Positions 1-6,617 of a DNA stretch of 9,274 nucleotides are shown piece by piece. Below the pieces are notes generated by a model. The model searched no databases. It saw only the letters and a list, made by a program, of their open reading frames with translations, and was not told the origin of the DNA. Origin of the DNA: Lachnospiraceae bacterium UBA1718 (GTDB lineage: Bacteria; Bacillota; Clostridia; Lachnospirales; Lachnospiraceae). The translations under genes and the position numbers were made by a program. The DNA lies in the NCBI GenBank assembly GCA_002317245.1, contig DCIU01000109.1, positions 1 to 9,274 on the forward strand, written 5' to 3'. The number at the start of each line of letters is the position of its first letter. The stretch's first letter is position 1.

Positions 1-143
1 GCTGCAGGAGCTTCTGCTGCTGCTGCTTCCTCAGTTGCTGCAGGAGCTGCTGCTGGAGCCTCTGCTGCTGTGCTACCACATCCTACTAATAAAGCAGAAA
101 CCATGGCAACGCTCAGTAATGCGCTGAGTAATTTCTTTTTCAT
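1..143 (-). CDS. N-terminus of a lipoprotein, probably a sugar ABC transporter substrate-binding protein (partial)
   Basis: Only the first 47 codons are in the window; the gene runs off the left edge. The ATG is at 141-143 behind a strong ribosome site (GGGAGGA, 151-157). The product begins MKKKLLSALLSVAMVSALL, a classic lipoprotein signal peptide with a basic start and hydrophobic core, ending in the lipobox L19-V-G-C22. Signal peptidase II should cleave before Cys22, leaving a membrane-anchored surface protein. After the cysteine comes a linker made almost only of Ala, Pro and Glu (residues 23-47), encoded by GCA/GCT-rich DNA. Such linkers are common in clostridial solute-binding lipoproteins. 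The gene starts 62 bases after the LacI-type repressor on the same strand, so the likely role is binding cellobiose or another sugar for an ABC importer. The folded domain is outside the window: lipoprotein is clear, substrate-binding protein is inferred from context. Confidence 0.8.
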   Translation of the reverse strand, partial: MKKKLLSALLSVAMVSALLVGCGSTAAEAPAAAPAATEEAAAAEAPA

Positions 144-183
144 TATAAAATCCTCCCTTATTTAATGAAATTATTCTATTTCA

Positions 184-198
184 ACCACACTGTGTGGC
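184..198 (-). other. short hairpin between the repressor and lipoprotein genes
   Basis: The bases CCACA (185-189) and TGTGG (193-197) form a stem around a CTG loop, extended by one G-T pair on the minus-strand RNA. It lies 7 bases after the repressor stop codon and about 40 bases before the lipoprotein ATG. No run of T follows on the minus strand, so it is not a clear terminator. It could be an mRNA processing or stability element that lets the two genes be expressed at different levels. Confidence 0.35.
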
Positions 199-204
199 TA
201 AAAC

Positions 205-1230
205 CTAATTGGTTCCAATCTGTCTGACTGAATTGCCTTCAATCAGGATTCCTTCGATCATTACATGCTCGACTTCTGTCTTACCAGGCTTCTCAATCAT
301 ATTAATCAGATTGTCTGCTGCAATTCTTCCTATCATTCTTGTATCCTGAATGATGGTTGTCAGCTGTGGCTCCATCTGGAGCGCAATATCGCTTCCATCA
401 TATCCTGCAATGGATATATCTTCCGGAATGCTAAGCCCTCTTGCCTTAATCTCGTTCATTCCACCAATGGCTGAATAATCATCCGAGAATAATATGCAGG
501 TTGGGCGATCTTTCAAGTTAAGTAACTCACCTGCATTCTTAGAGGCATTAGGTATGTCTCGATACTTGCCTGCAACAATAAACTCCTCTTGGACCTCAAG
601 TGCAAGTTCTTTTGCTGTATCAAGAAAGCTCTGTATTCTCTCCTCAGTAACTCTTGATTTCCTCTGACCGTGAATATAAGCTATCTTGCGGTGTCCCTTA
701 GAATATATATATGTAAGAAGATCTCTAATACCTTTTGTATTATCAGACAGAACTGCAAGTCTGTCTTTAAAAGCGTAATCGATTGTGACAACTGGTATGT
801 CACTCTGTGCAAGTTCTACTACCTCAGGATCGTGGAAATCAACACATGCTATAAGCACTCCATCGACTCCTCTGAACTTGCTATGTTCTAAATAGGATAA
901 TCTGCCTTTTCGTAAGTTGTTACTATTAATAAAGGTAAGATCATATCCCTTGGCTTCAACAGCAACCTTGAAACTATCTAAGATGCTGGCGAAGTAATCA
1001 TGAGTAAGTCCGCTCTTAGGAATCTCATCTACGAAGAGAACTCCTATGTTGTAGCTCTTATTTGTCTTAAGGGCTCTTGCTGAAGAATTAGGAAAATATC
1101 CCATCTCCTTAGCAATCTTCTTGATTTTAAGCTTTGTCTCCTCTCCCACATCCTTGTGGTCGTTCAAAGCCTTACTCACCGTTGCAACAGAAACCCCACA
1201 AGCAGCTGAGATATCCTTCATTGATACCAT
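205..1230 (-). CDS. LacI-family transcriptional repressor, probably of cellobiose use
   Basis: This is a 341-residue LacI/GalR-type regulator of normal length. The N-terminal helix-turn-helix is clear (residues 4-23, MKDISAACGVSVATVSKALN) and is followed by the hinge helix ARALK (51-55), whose Leu54 is the residue that wedges into the operator centre in this family. Residues from about 60 onward form the two-lobed periplasmic-binding-protein-like sugar domain, with IGVLF at 62-66 and GYDGSDIA near the C-terminus. The start at 1230 is chosen because GGGGAGGAT (1236-1244) lies 7 bases upstream; the in-frame ATG at 1221 is less well placed. It is divergent from cellobiose phosphorylase and 62 bases upstream of a sugar-type lipoprotein on its own strand, so cello-oligosaccharide is the probable inducer. 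A matching operator candidate lies on its own promoter, suggesting autoregulation. The family is certain; the ligand is inferred from neighbours. Confidence 0.92.
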   Translation of the reverse strand: MVSMKDISAACGVSVATVSKALNDHKDVGEETKLKIKKIAKEMGYFPNSSARALKTNKSYNIGVLFVDEIPKSGLTHDYFASILDSFKVAVEAKGYDLTFINSNNLRKGRLSYLEHSKFRGVDGVLIACVDFHDPEVVELAQSDIPVVTIDYAFKDRLAVLSDNTKGIRDLLTYIYSKGHRKIAYIHGQRKSRVTEERIQSFLDTAKELALEVQEEFIVAGKYRDIPNASKNAGELLNLKDRPTCILFSDDYSAIGGMNEIKARGLSIPEDISIAGYDGSDIALQMEPQLTTIIQDTRMIGRIAADNLINMIEKPGKTEVEHVMIEGILIEGNSVRQIGTN

Positions 1231-1293
1231 TTGCCATCCTCCCCTTCGGAAGAATTGGCTGCTGCCGATAAGTATTTCCTGTCAGGGTTTGCG

Positions 1294-1309
1294 TACTTAA
1301 TCGTTTTCG
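1294..1309. promoter_or_regulatory. LacI-family operator candidate 1, at the repressor's own promoter
   Basis: The 16-mer tacttaatcgttttcg carries the central CG with flanking AA and TT steps typical of LacI/CcpA-family operators, and it fits most positions of the cre-like pattern TGWAANCGNTNWCA. The identical 16-mer occurs once more, at 1536-1551. It covers roughly +1 to +16 of the predicted repressor transcript, where a bound repressor would block transcription. It could also be a CcpA catabolite-repression site. Confidence 0.6.
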
Positions 1310-1316
1310 TAAGGTT

Positions 1317-1345
1317 AATATATACCATCAGAGGGGCCTATGCAA
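1317..1345 (-). promoter_or_regulatory. predicted promoter of the LacI-type repressor
   Basis: On the minus strand TTGCAT (1340-1345) is separated by 17 bases from TATATT (1317-1322), which differs from the -10 consensus at one position. Transcription would start near 1309-1311, directly at the edge of the operator candidate at 1294-1309, leaving a leader of about 80 bases. The -35 element matches only TTG of the consensus, so the call rests on the -10 box, the spacing and the operator position. Confidence 0.5.
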
Positions 1346-1467
1346 CTATTTTTGTTCATTTTTTGTTTATTTTTTCCTTTTTTGGTAGTTTTAACTAGTT
1401 AAAAATAGGTGTTTTTGTGCAATTTTATCATTAACATATTGTTCATAATTATAATTTTATTTGGTTG

Positions 1468-1496
1468 TTGCTTTTTATAATTCTATCTTTTATACT
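1468..1496 (+). promoter_or_regulatory. predicted promoter of cellobiose phosphorylase
   Basis: TTGCTT (1468-1473), a 17-base spacer and TATACT (1491-1496) make a good vegetative promoter pointing at the phosphorylase gene. The 120 bases upstream are very AT-rich with T and A runs (1350-1465), which would suit an UP-element-like activating region. Transcription would start near 1503, giving a leader of about 110 bases containing a small hairpin and operator candidate 2. Another start nearer the gene cannot be excluded: TATTAT (1561-1566) is a possible -10 box but lacks a good -35. Confidence 0.5.
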
Positions 1497-1504
1497 CTTA
1501 TTAC

Positions 1505-1528
1505 AAGCCGTTTTGGGCTTTATTTTTT
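1505..1528 (+). terminator. small terminator-like hairpin in the phosphorylase leader
   Basis: AAGCC (1505-1509) pairs with GGCTT (1516-1520) around the loop GTTTTG, and the stem is followed by TATTTTTT. This is the form of a weak intrinsic terminator on the plus strand. It lies just after the predicted promoter and before the gene, so it may act as an attenuator or guard against read-through. The stem has only 5 pairs, so chance is possible. Confidence 0.35.
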
Positions 1529-1535
1529 GGCCGTT

Positions 1536-1551
1536 TACTTAATCGTTTTCG
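1536..1551. promoter_or_regulatory. LacI-family operator candidate 2, in the phosphorylase leader
   Basis: This is an exact second copy of tacttaatcgttttcg, in the same orientation as the copy at 1294 and exactly 242 bases from it. It ends 60 bases before the phosphorylase ATG and lies about 35-50 bases after the predicted transcription start, where a bound repressor could block elongating polymerase. Exact repetition of a CG-centred 16-mer on both sides of one divergent region supports a shared regulator, most simply the adjacent LacI-type protein. Confidence 0.65.
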
Positions 1552-1611
1552 GTTTTTACGTATTATCGTAACAATATTTATTAGCAAGAAACAGTGAGGG
1601 AGACAAAAATC

Positions 1612-4089
1612 ATGAAATTCGGTTATTTCGATGATGCCAACAAGGAATACGTCATCACATCGCCAAGAACTCCATACCCATGGATCAACTACTTAGGCAC
1701 ACAGGGATTTTTCTCATTAATCTCTAATACAGCCGGTGGTTACTCTTTCTATAAGGACGCTCGTCTTCGTAGAATCACACGTTATCGTTATAATAATGTA
1801 CCAATCGATATGGGAGGCCGTTACTTCTATATTAATGACAATGGCACAATCTGGAATCCAGGATGGTCACCAGTTAAGACAGAGCTTGACTCTTATGAGT
1901 GCCGTCATGGTATGGGTTATACAATTATTACCGGAAAAAAGAACGACATTAAGGCTGAGGTAACATTCTTCGTACCTCAGGATTTCAATGGCGAAGTTCA
2001 GCAGGTAGTTCTGACCAATGAGGGTAGTGCAACTAAGGAATTCTCACTCTTCTCTTTTGCAGAGTGGTGTCTCTGGGATGCTCAGGATGATTCCAACAAC
2101 TTCCAGCGTAACTTCTCTACAGGTCGTGTAGAGGTTAAGGATTCTGTTATCTACCATAAGACAGAGTACAGAGATCGTCGTAATCACTACGCATTCTATT
2201 CTGTTAACGATACTATTGATGGTTATGATACAGACAGAGACGAGTTCATCGGTCTCTACAATGGATTCGGCGATCCACAGGCTGTTATAGCCAATAAGGC
2301 TAATGATTCATTTGCCGATGGATGGGCCCCAATCGCATCACATTTTAAGAAGATTACTCTTGCAGCAGGCGAGACCAAGACATTGGTATTCGTACTTGGT
2401 TACGTTGAGATGCCTGTAGATCAGAAGTTCGAGGCTGACGGCAAGACTATTAATAAGGTAAAAGCTGAGGAGATGATCAAGCAGTTCGATACTCCTGAGA
2501 AGTTCGCAGCTGGTATGGCTGGTCTTAAGGCATACTGGGATTCACTCTTAAGCATTCTTAATGTTGATACTCCAGATGAGAAGGTTAACCGTATGGTTAA
2601 TATCTGGAATCAGTATCAGTGTATGGTTACATTCAACCTCTCACGTTCTGCTTCATACTTCGAGTCAGGTATCGGTAGAGGAATGGGCTTCAGAGATTCT
2701 AACCAGGACGTTCTCGGATTCGTTCATCAGATTCCAGACAGAGCTAAGGAAAGAATTATCGATATCGCTTCTACACAGTTCCCAGATGGTGGCTGTTATC
2801 ATCAGTATTCTCCTCTTACTAAGAAGGGTAATGCAGATATCGGTGGTGACTTCTCAGATGATCCATTATGGCTGATCCTTTCAGTATCTGCTTATATTAA
2901 GGAAACTGGCGACTGGACAATCCTGGATGAGATGGTTCCATATGATAATGATATGTCTATAGCAGAGACTATGCTTGAGCACTTAAAGGTTTCATTCTAC
3001 CACATAGTAGATAACCTTGGACCTCATGGTCTTCCACTTGCAATGAGAGCTGACTGGAATGACTGTATCAACCTCTCATGCTTCTCTGATACACCAGGTG
3101 AGAGCTTCCAGACATACACTAACCCTAAGTTCGAGGCTGAGGGTGGTTACTCTAAGGTTGCTGAGTCTGTATTCGTTGCAGCACTCTTCACATATGCAGG
3201 ACCTAACTACGTATCAATCCTTAACCACGTTGGCAAGGCTGACGAGGCAGCTAAGGCTCAGGAAGAGATCGACAAGATGAAGAAAAACATGATGGCTTCA
3301 GCTTGGGATGGCGACTGGTTCTTAAGAGCATACGATGCTAACGGCGAGAAGATGGGTTCTAAGGAATGTGAAGAAGGACAGATCTTCATCGAGCCACAGG
3401 GCTTCGCAATTATGTCAGATATCGATGCAGATGCTACCAAGAAGACTCTTGCGGCTATCGATGAGAGACTTAACACTAAGCACGGACTTGTACTCAACAA
3501 TCCAGCATTCTCTAAGTACTATGTACAGTACGGCGAGATCTCTACATATCCAGGTGGATACAAGGAGAACGCTGGTATCTTCACTCATAACAATGCATGG
3601 ATTATCTGTGCAGCTGCTTATGCAGGCGAAGGTGATCAGGCATTCAAGTACTATTCAGAAATCGCTCCTGCATTTACCGAGGAGACATCTGATCTTCATA
3701 AGACAGAGCCATACGTATACGGCCAGATGATTGGTGGTAAGGACGCAGGTTCAGACATCGGCAGACCAGGCAAGAACTTCGGCCAGGGCAAGAACTCATG
3801 GCTCACAGGTACAGCTGCTTGGAACATGGTAGCTATCTCACAGTACATCTTAGGTGTTCAGGCTGACTTCGATGGACTCAAGATCGATCCATCAATTCCA
3901 GCTGCATGGGATGGTCTCACAGCAAGCCGTCAGTTCCGTAACGCAACATACGACATCAAGGTTACTAACCCAGATCACGTATGCAAGGGCATCAAGTCTG
4001 TAACAGTTGATGGCGCCGCAATCGAAGGCAACCTCATTCCAGCCTTCGGCGATGGCAAGACACACACTGTAGAAGTTGTGATGGGCTAG
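1612..4089 (+). CDS. cbp: cellobiose phosphorylase (glycoside hydrolase family 94)
   Basis: The 825-residue product catalyses reversible phosphorolysis of cellobiose to alpha-D-glucose 1-phosphate and glucose, saving one ATP per disaccharide. It has no signal peptide and is cytoplasmic. Length (known enzymes are about 810-820 residues) and near-continuous resemblance to the clostridial enzyme, from MKFGYFDDANKEYVITSPRT to the C-terminal KTHTVEVVMG, separate it from the longer cellodextrin phosphorylases. The expected order is an N-terminal beta-sandwich (about 1-290), a linker helix region, an (alpha/alpha)6 barrel (about 320-740) and a C-terminal beta domain. GIGRGMGFRDSNQD (353-366) holds sugar-binding Arg356 and Asp362. 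DWND (481-484) holds the general acid, most likely Asp484. YKENAGIFTHNN (650-661) supplies Glu652 and His659 near the phosphate. The ATG at 1612 is chosen because AGGGAG (1597-1602) lies 9 bases upstream; an in-frame GTG at 1594 overlaps that site and is unlikely. Confidence 0.96.
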   Translation: MKFGYFDDANKEYVITSPRTPYPWINYLGTQGFFSLISNTAGGYSFYKDARLRRITRYRYNNVPIDMGGRYFYINDNGTIWNPGWSPVKTELDSYECRHGMGYTIITGKKNDIKAEVTFFVPQDFNGEVQQVVLTNEGSATKEFSLFSFAEWCLWDAQDDSNNFQRNFSTGRVEVKDSVIYHKTEYRDRRNHYAFYSVNDTIDGYDTDRDEFIGLYNGFGDPQAVIANKANDSFADGWAPIASHFKKITLAAGETKTLVFVLGYVEMPVDQKFEADGKTINKVKAEEMIKQFDTPEKFAAGMAGLKAYWDSLLSILNVDTPDEKVNRMVNIWNQYQCMVTFNLSRSASYFESGIGRGMGFRDSNQDVLGFVHQIPDRAKERIIDIASTQFPDGGCYHQYSPLTKKGNADIGGDFSDDPLWLILSVSAYIKETGDWTILDEMVPYDNDMSIAETMLEHLKVSFYHIVDNLGPHGLPLAMRADWNDCINLSCFSDTPGESFQTYTNPKFEAEGGYSKVAESVFVAALFTYAGPNYVSILNHVGKADEAAKAQEEIDKMKKNMMASAWDGDWFLRAYDANGEKMGSKECEEGQIFIEPQGFAIMSDIDADATKKTLAAIDERLNTKHGLVLNNPAFSKYYVQYGEISTYPGGYKENAGIFTHNNAWIICAAAYAGEGDQAFKYYSEIAPAFTEETSDLHKTEPYVYGQMIGGKDAGSDIGRPGKNFGQGKNSWLTGTAAWNMVAISQYILGVQADFDGLKIDPSIPAAWDGLTASRQFRNATYDIKVTNPDHVCKGIKSVTVDGAAIEGNLIPAFGDGKTHTVEVVMG

Positions 4090-4097
4090 GATACTAA

Positions 4098-4214
4098 CAG
4101 CCACGAATATATATAAAGAAACCATGGGATTCCTTACGGATTGCGTGCAGCTAAAGCCGCACGCAACCTGCAGCGGGCAAACGTCCCATGGTTTTCTTTA
4201 TATATTCGTGGCTG
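4098..4214 (+). terminator. nested long inverted repeat after the phosphorylase gene, probable bidirectional terminator
   Basis: Beginning 9 bases after the phosphorylase stop, bases 4098-4113 pair with 4199-4214, 4116-4121 with 4193-4198, and 4122-4129 with 4184-4191. This gives 30 pairs interrupted only by a 2-base bulge (4114-4115) and a 1-base bulge (4192). The inner GC-rich part (CCATGGGA/TCCCATGG) is followed by TTTTCTTTATAT and preceded by its A-rich complement, the form of an intrinsic terminator readable from either strand. The 54-base loop is unusual: it contains a second stem, TTGCGTGC (4141-4148) with GCACGCAA (4159-4166). A terminator is the likeliest role; an mRNA 3' stabiliser or a small mobile palindromic element are alternatives. 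The pairing is seen directly, the function is inferred. Confidence 0.6.
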
Positions 4215-4292
4215 CAAATTGCTATACCCAAGTGCAGCCTGCAGCTGAAACTGCTCCGTGGTGTTTTTATATTATACGCAATGCTCTTTTTG

Positions 4293-4307
4293 TCGTTTTT
4301 GAAACGA
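4293..4307. promoter_or_regulatory. inverted repeat upstream of the XRE-type regulator
   Basis: TCGTTT (4293-4298) and AAACGA (4302-4307) form a perfect 6-base inverted repeat around TTG. A symmetrical site of this size suits a dimeric repressor. Its half-site shares TCGTTT with the LacI-type operators but the symmetry centre differs. No protein can be assigned. Confidence 0.3.
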
Positions 4308-4349
4308 TAATAATTTATAAATTACATCTTGCATTATACACTTTGCGTA

Positions 4350-4363
4350 TTAAATCGTTTTAA
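4350..4363. promoter_or_regulatory. CG-centred near-palindrome resembling the LacI-type operators
   Basis: TTAAATCGTTTTAA is symmetrical about the central CG except at the bases next to the CG, and shares AATCGTTTT with the operators at 1294 and 1536. It lies about 60 bases before the XRE-type gene and overlaps a possible -10 box, TAAAAT (4361-4366), for which I find no good -35. It may be a third operator or chance in AT-rich DNA. Confidence 0.35.
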
Positions 4364-4373
4364 AATAGATGTA

Positions 4374-4390
4374 TGGAATTTATTATTCCA
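4374..4390. promoter_or_regulatory. perfect inverted repeat just before the XRE-type gene, candidate autoregulatory operator
   Basis: TGGAAT (4374-4379) and ATTCCA (4385-4390) form a perfect inverted repeat with a 5-base spacer, ending 33 bases before the start codon. Small XRE-family regulators often repress their own gene through such sites. Position and symmetry are seen; binding is inference. Confidence 0.35.
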
Positions 4391-4423
4391 AATGTTTATT
4401 TTTGAAAGGCGTATATGTAGAGT

Positions 4424-4786
4424 ATGGGTAAGAGATCTGAAGAGCGCGAGCATTTTGATCATTATGAAAAATTGATACGTGAACGTATTGATTCCCTAAG
4501 AAAGGAAGAAGGTATTTCTGAAACAGCATTGAGCGAGTCCTTAGGAAATAGCAGGTCTTACATCAATAACATTACTTCAGGTAAATCCCTTCCATCGATG
4601 ATTGAGTTCCTTAAGATTTGTGATTATTATGATATCACGCCTGCTGAATTTTTCGATGAGGGCAATAAGCATCCACTGGAAATAAAAGAACTTATGTTAG
4701 ATGCATATCAGCTGGATAAGCATGATCTTACAATAGTATTAAATATGGCACGTCGCCTATGCGAATATGCTAAGAAATTCAAATAA
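4424..4786 (+). CDS. small XRE-family helix-turn-helix DNA-binding protein
   Basis: The 120-residue product has a Cro/CI-type helix-turn-helix at about residues 17-77. LIRERIDSLRKEEGISETAL is the first part, ESLGNSRSYINNITSGKSLP (38-57) spans the recognition helix and following turn, and ITPAEFF (71-77) is the usual domain end. A charged leader precedes it and a short helical tail with no recognised effector domain follows, so it is probably a stand-alone repressor or modulator. The ribosome site is poor: GAAAGG lies about 14 bases before the chosen ATG, and a nearer ATG at 4415 is followed at once by TAG. It sits alone between two terminators, converging on aspS. Targets are unknown; palindromes upstream at 4293, 4350 and 4374 suggest regulation of its own gene. 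Confidence 0.88.
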   Translation: MGKRSEEREHFDHYEKLIRERIDSLRKEEGISETALSESLGNSRSYINNITSGKSLPSMIEFLKICDYYDITPAEFFDEGNKHPLEIKELMLDAYQLDKHDLTIVLNMARRLCEYAKKFK

Positions 4787-4793
4787 CACAAGA

Positions 4794-4822
4794 AATGCCA
4801 GGAGAGCTAATCTCCTGGCATT
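4794..4822. terminator. bidirectional intrinsic terminator between the XRE-type gene and aspS
   Basis: AATGCCAGGAGA (4794-4805) pairs perfectly with TCTCCTGGCATT (4811-4822) around a GCTAA loop. On the plus strand it is followed by ATTTATTATCTATATTT, on the minus strand by TCTTGTGTTATTT. It starts 7 bases after the XRE-type stop and lies 25 bases beyond the aspS stop, so it can end both convergent transcripts. Confidence 0.88.
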
Positions 4823-4847
4823 ATTTATTATCTATATTTAATTCAGA

Positions 4848-6617
4848 CTATTCTTCCTTAGGAAGATCAATCTTGATGTGTACGTCGCGAAGCTGCTTCT
4901 CATCAACTGTTGCAGGAGCACCCATCATAACGTCCTGTGCTGTCTTATTCATTGGGAATGGAATAATCTCTCTGATGCTATCCTCACCAGCGATAAGCAT
5001 TACCATACGGTCAACACCTGGAGCAATACCAGCGTGTGGTGGTGCACCATAACAGAATGCGTTGTACATAGCAGGGAACTTAGCCTTAACATCTTCCTCG
5101 CCGAGGCCTACCATCTTGAATGCCTCAACCATAATCTCTGGATCATGGTTACGAACAGCACCTGATGAAAGCTCAACACCATTAACAACAAGGTCATACT
5201 GGTATGCAAGGATATCAAGTGGATTCTCATTCTTAAGGGCATCCATACCACCCTGTGGCATAGAGAATGGATTATGACAGAATTCAAGCTCTCCGCTCTC
5301 CTCACCAATCTCATACATTGGGAAGTCTACGATCCAGCAGAATTCATAGCACTCTTTCTTCATATGTCCTTCAGCTGTAGCACCCAGTAACTTACGAAGT
5401 ACACCAGCTGTCTTAAGTGCATCAAGCTTCTTGCCTGCTGCCATACCAACGAAGTCACCTGGCTTAAGGTCAAGCGCTGCAACTACTGCATCCTTCTTCT
5501 CCTGGAGGAACTTAGAGATACCGCCAACGAGTTCTCCGTTCTCATCCATCTTGAACCAGCAAGCCTTGTTAGCTGTTGCAATCTCAACATCAGCCATAAT
5601 CTTATCAATAACCTTACGAGTAGCGTTAAAGTCTGTTACCTTAACTGCCTCGATTGATGCTCCGTCTGCGTCGAATGGACCGAAACCGCAGCCAGCAAAT
5701 GTAGTTGTCACATCTTTTAAGGTAAGATCAATTCTTAAATCTGGCTTATCAGAACCGTAGGTCTCCATAGCATCTCTGTAAGAGATACGTGTGAATGGAG
5801 CCTGGCTGGCTGTCTTATATGTACCGTACTTGGCAAAAATTGGTGGAAGTACGTCCTCAATAACTGCGAATACATCTTCCTGAGTAGCGAAAGACATCTC
5901 CATATCAAGCTGGTAGAACTCTCCTGGAGATCTGTCAGCTCTGGCATCCTCATCTCTGAAGCAAGGAGCAACCTGGAAATAACGGTCAAAGCCTGATGTC
6001 ATCAGAAGCTGCTTGAACTGCTGTGGAGCCTGTGGAAGTGCATAGAACTTGCCAGGATGATTACGTGATGGAACAAGGTAATCTCTCGCGCCCTCTGGTG
6101 AAGAGCATGTAAGGATTGGTGTTGTAATCTCAAGGAAGTCATGATTAATCATAGCTGCACGAAGCTCAGCAACAATCTTGCTTCTAAGGACAATCTTCTC
6201 CTTAACTGCAGGATTACGAAGGTCAAGGTATCTGTACTTAAGTCTTGTAGCCTCGTCAGCTTCCTTGGAACGATTAACCTCGAATGGAAGCTCATTGTAG
6301 CGGCACTTACCAAGTACCACGATATCCTCTGGTACAACCTCGATATCACCTGTTGGAAGGTTGGCATTCTTGCTTGAACGCTCTCTAACTGTACCTGTGA
6401 TTGACAGTGTGGATTCGTTGTTCACACCGTTTAACTTCTCCATCATCTCTTCTGTCTCAATTACGAACTGTGTTGTTCCGTAAAAATCGCGAAGAATTAA
6501 GAAGCCTAAATTTTTACTAACCTTACGCATATTGTCATAGAAGCCAACAAGTGTAACCTTCTGGCCCACATGCTCCATACGTAAGTCATTACATGTATGT
6601 GTTCTAGACTGTGTCAT
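4848..6617 (-). CDS. aspS: aspartyl-tRNA synthetase
   Basis: The 589-residue class II synthetase joins aspartate to tRNA-Asp using ATP in the cytoplasm. Length matches the bacterial type (about 590). The order is an N-terminal anticodon-binding OB fold (about 1-105), the first part of the catalytic core with YLDLR (130-134), motif 2 starting FRDEDARADRSPGEF (220-234), a GAD insertion domain (about 300-420), and the end of the core with GIAPGVDRMVMLIAGEDS (530-547) and REIIPFP (549-555) as motif 3. The motif 2 loop reads RADRSPGEFYQLD where the E. coli type reads RADRQPEFTQID, so it has one extra residue. The ATG at 6617 follows AAAGGA by about 9 bases; an out-of-frame ATG 5 bases upstream makes a two-codon frame ending over this start. 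Discriminating and non-discriminating forms cannot be told apart by eye. Confidence 0.97.
   Translation of the reverse strand: MTQSRTHTCNDLRMEHVGQKVTLVGFYDNMRKVSKNLGFLILRDFYGTTQFVIETEEMMEKLNGVNNESTLSITGTVRERSSKNANLPTGDIEVVPEDIVVLGKCRYNELPFEVNRSKEADEATRLKYRYLDLRNPAVKEKIVLRSKIVAELRAAMINHDFLEITTPILTCSSPEGARDYLVPSRNHPGKFYALPQAPQQFKQLLMTSGFDRYFQVAPCFRDEDARADRSPGEFYQLDMEMSFATQEDVFAVIEDVLPPIFAKYGTYKTASQAPFTRISYRDAMETYGSDKPDLRIDLTLKDVTTTFAGCGFGPFDADGASIEAVKVTDFNATRKVIDKIMADVEIATANKACWFKMDENGELVGGISKFLQEKKDAVVAALDLKPGDFVGMAAGKKLDALKTAGVLRKLLGATAEGHMKKECYEFCWIVDFPMYEIGEESGELEFCHNPFSMPQGGMDALKNENPLDILAYQYDLVVNGVELSSGAVRNHDPEIMVEAFKMVGLGEEDVKAKFPAMYNAFCYGAPPHAGIAPGVDRMVMLIAGEDSIREIIPFPMNKTAQDVMMGAPATVDEKQLRDVHIKIDLPKEE

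Noticed and set aside
1594..1611. In-frame GTG at 1594 as the start of cellobiose phosphorylase
   Set aside because: It overlaps the AGGGAG ribosome site that serves the ATG at 1612, and the clostridial homologue begins at the MKFG matching 1612.
3335..3730. Overlapping plus-strand frame of 131 codons inside cellobiose phosphorylase
   Set aside because: It is rich in Ser, Arg and Leu with no recognisable motif, has no ribosome site, and is fully explained by the well-supported gene in another frame.
4098..4214. Insertion sequence or MITE with target duplication
   Set aside because: No direct repeat flanks the inverted arms, and the T-tracts fit termination better; kept only as an alternative.
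5431..5760. Plus-strand frame of 109 codons opposite aspS
   Set aside because: It is antisense to conserved AspRS codons and its composition fits a codon-bias shadow.
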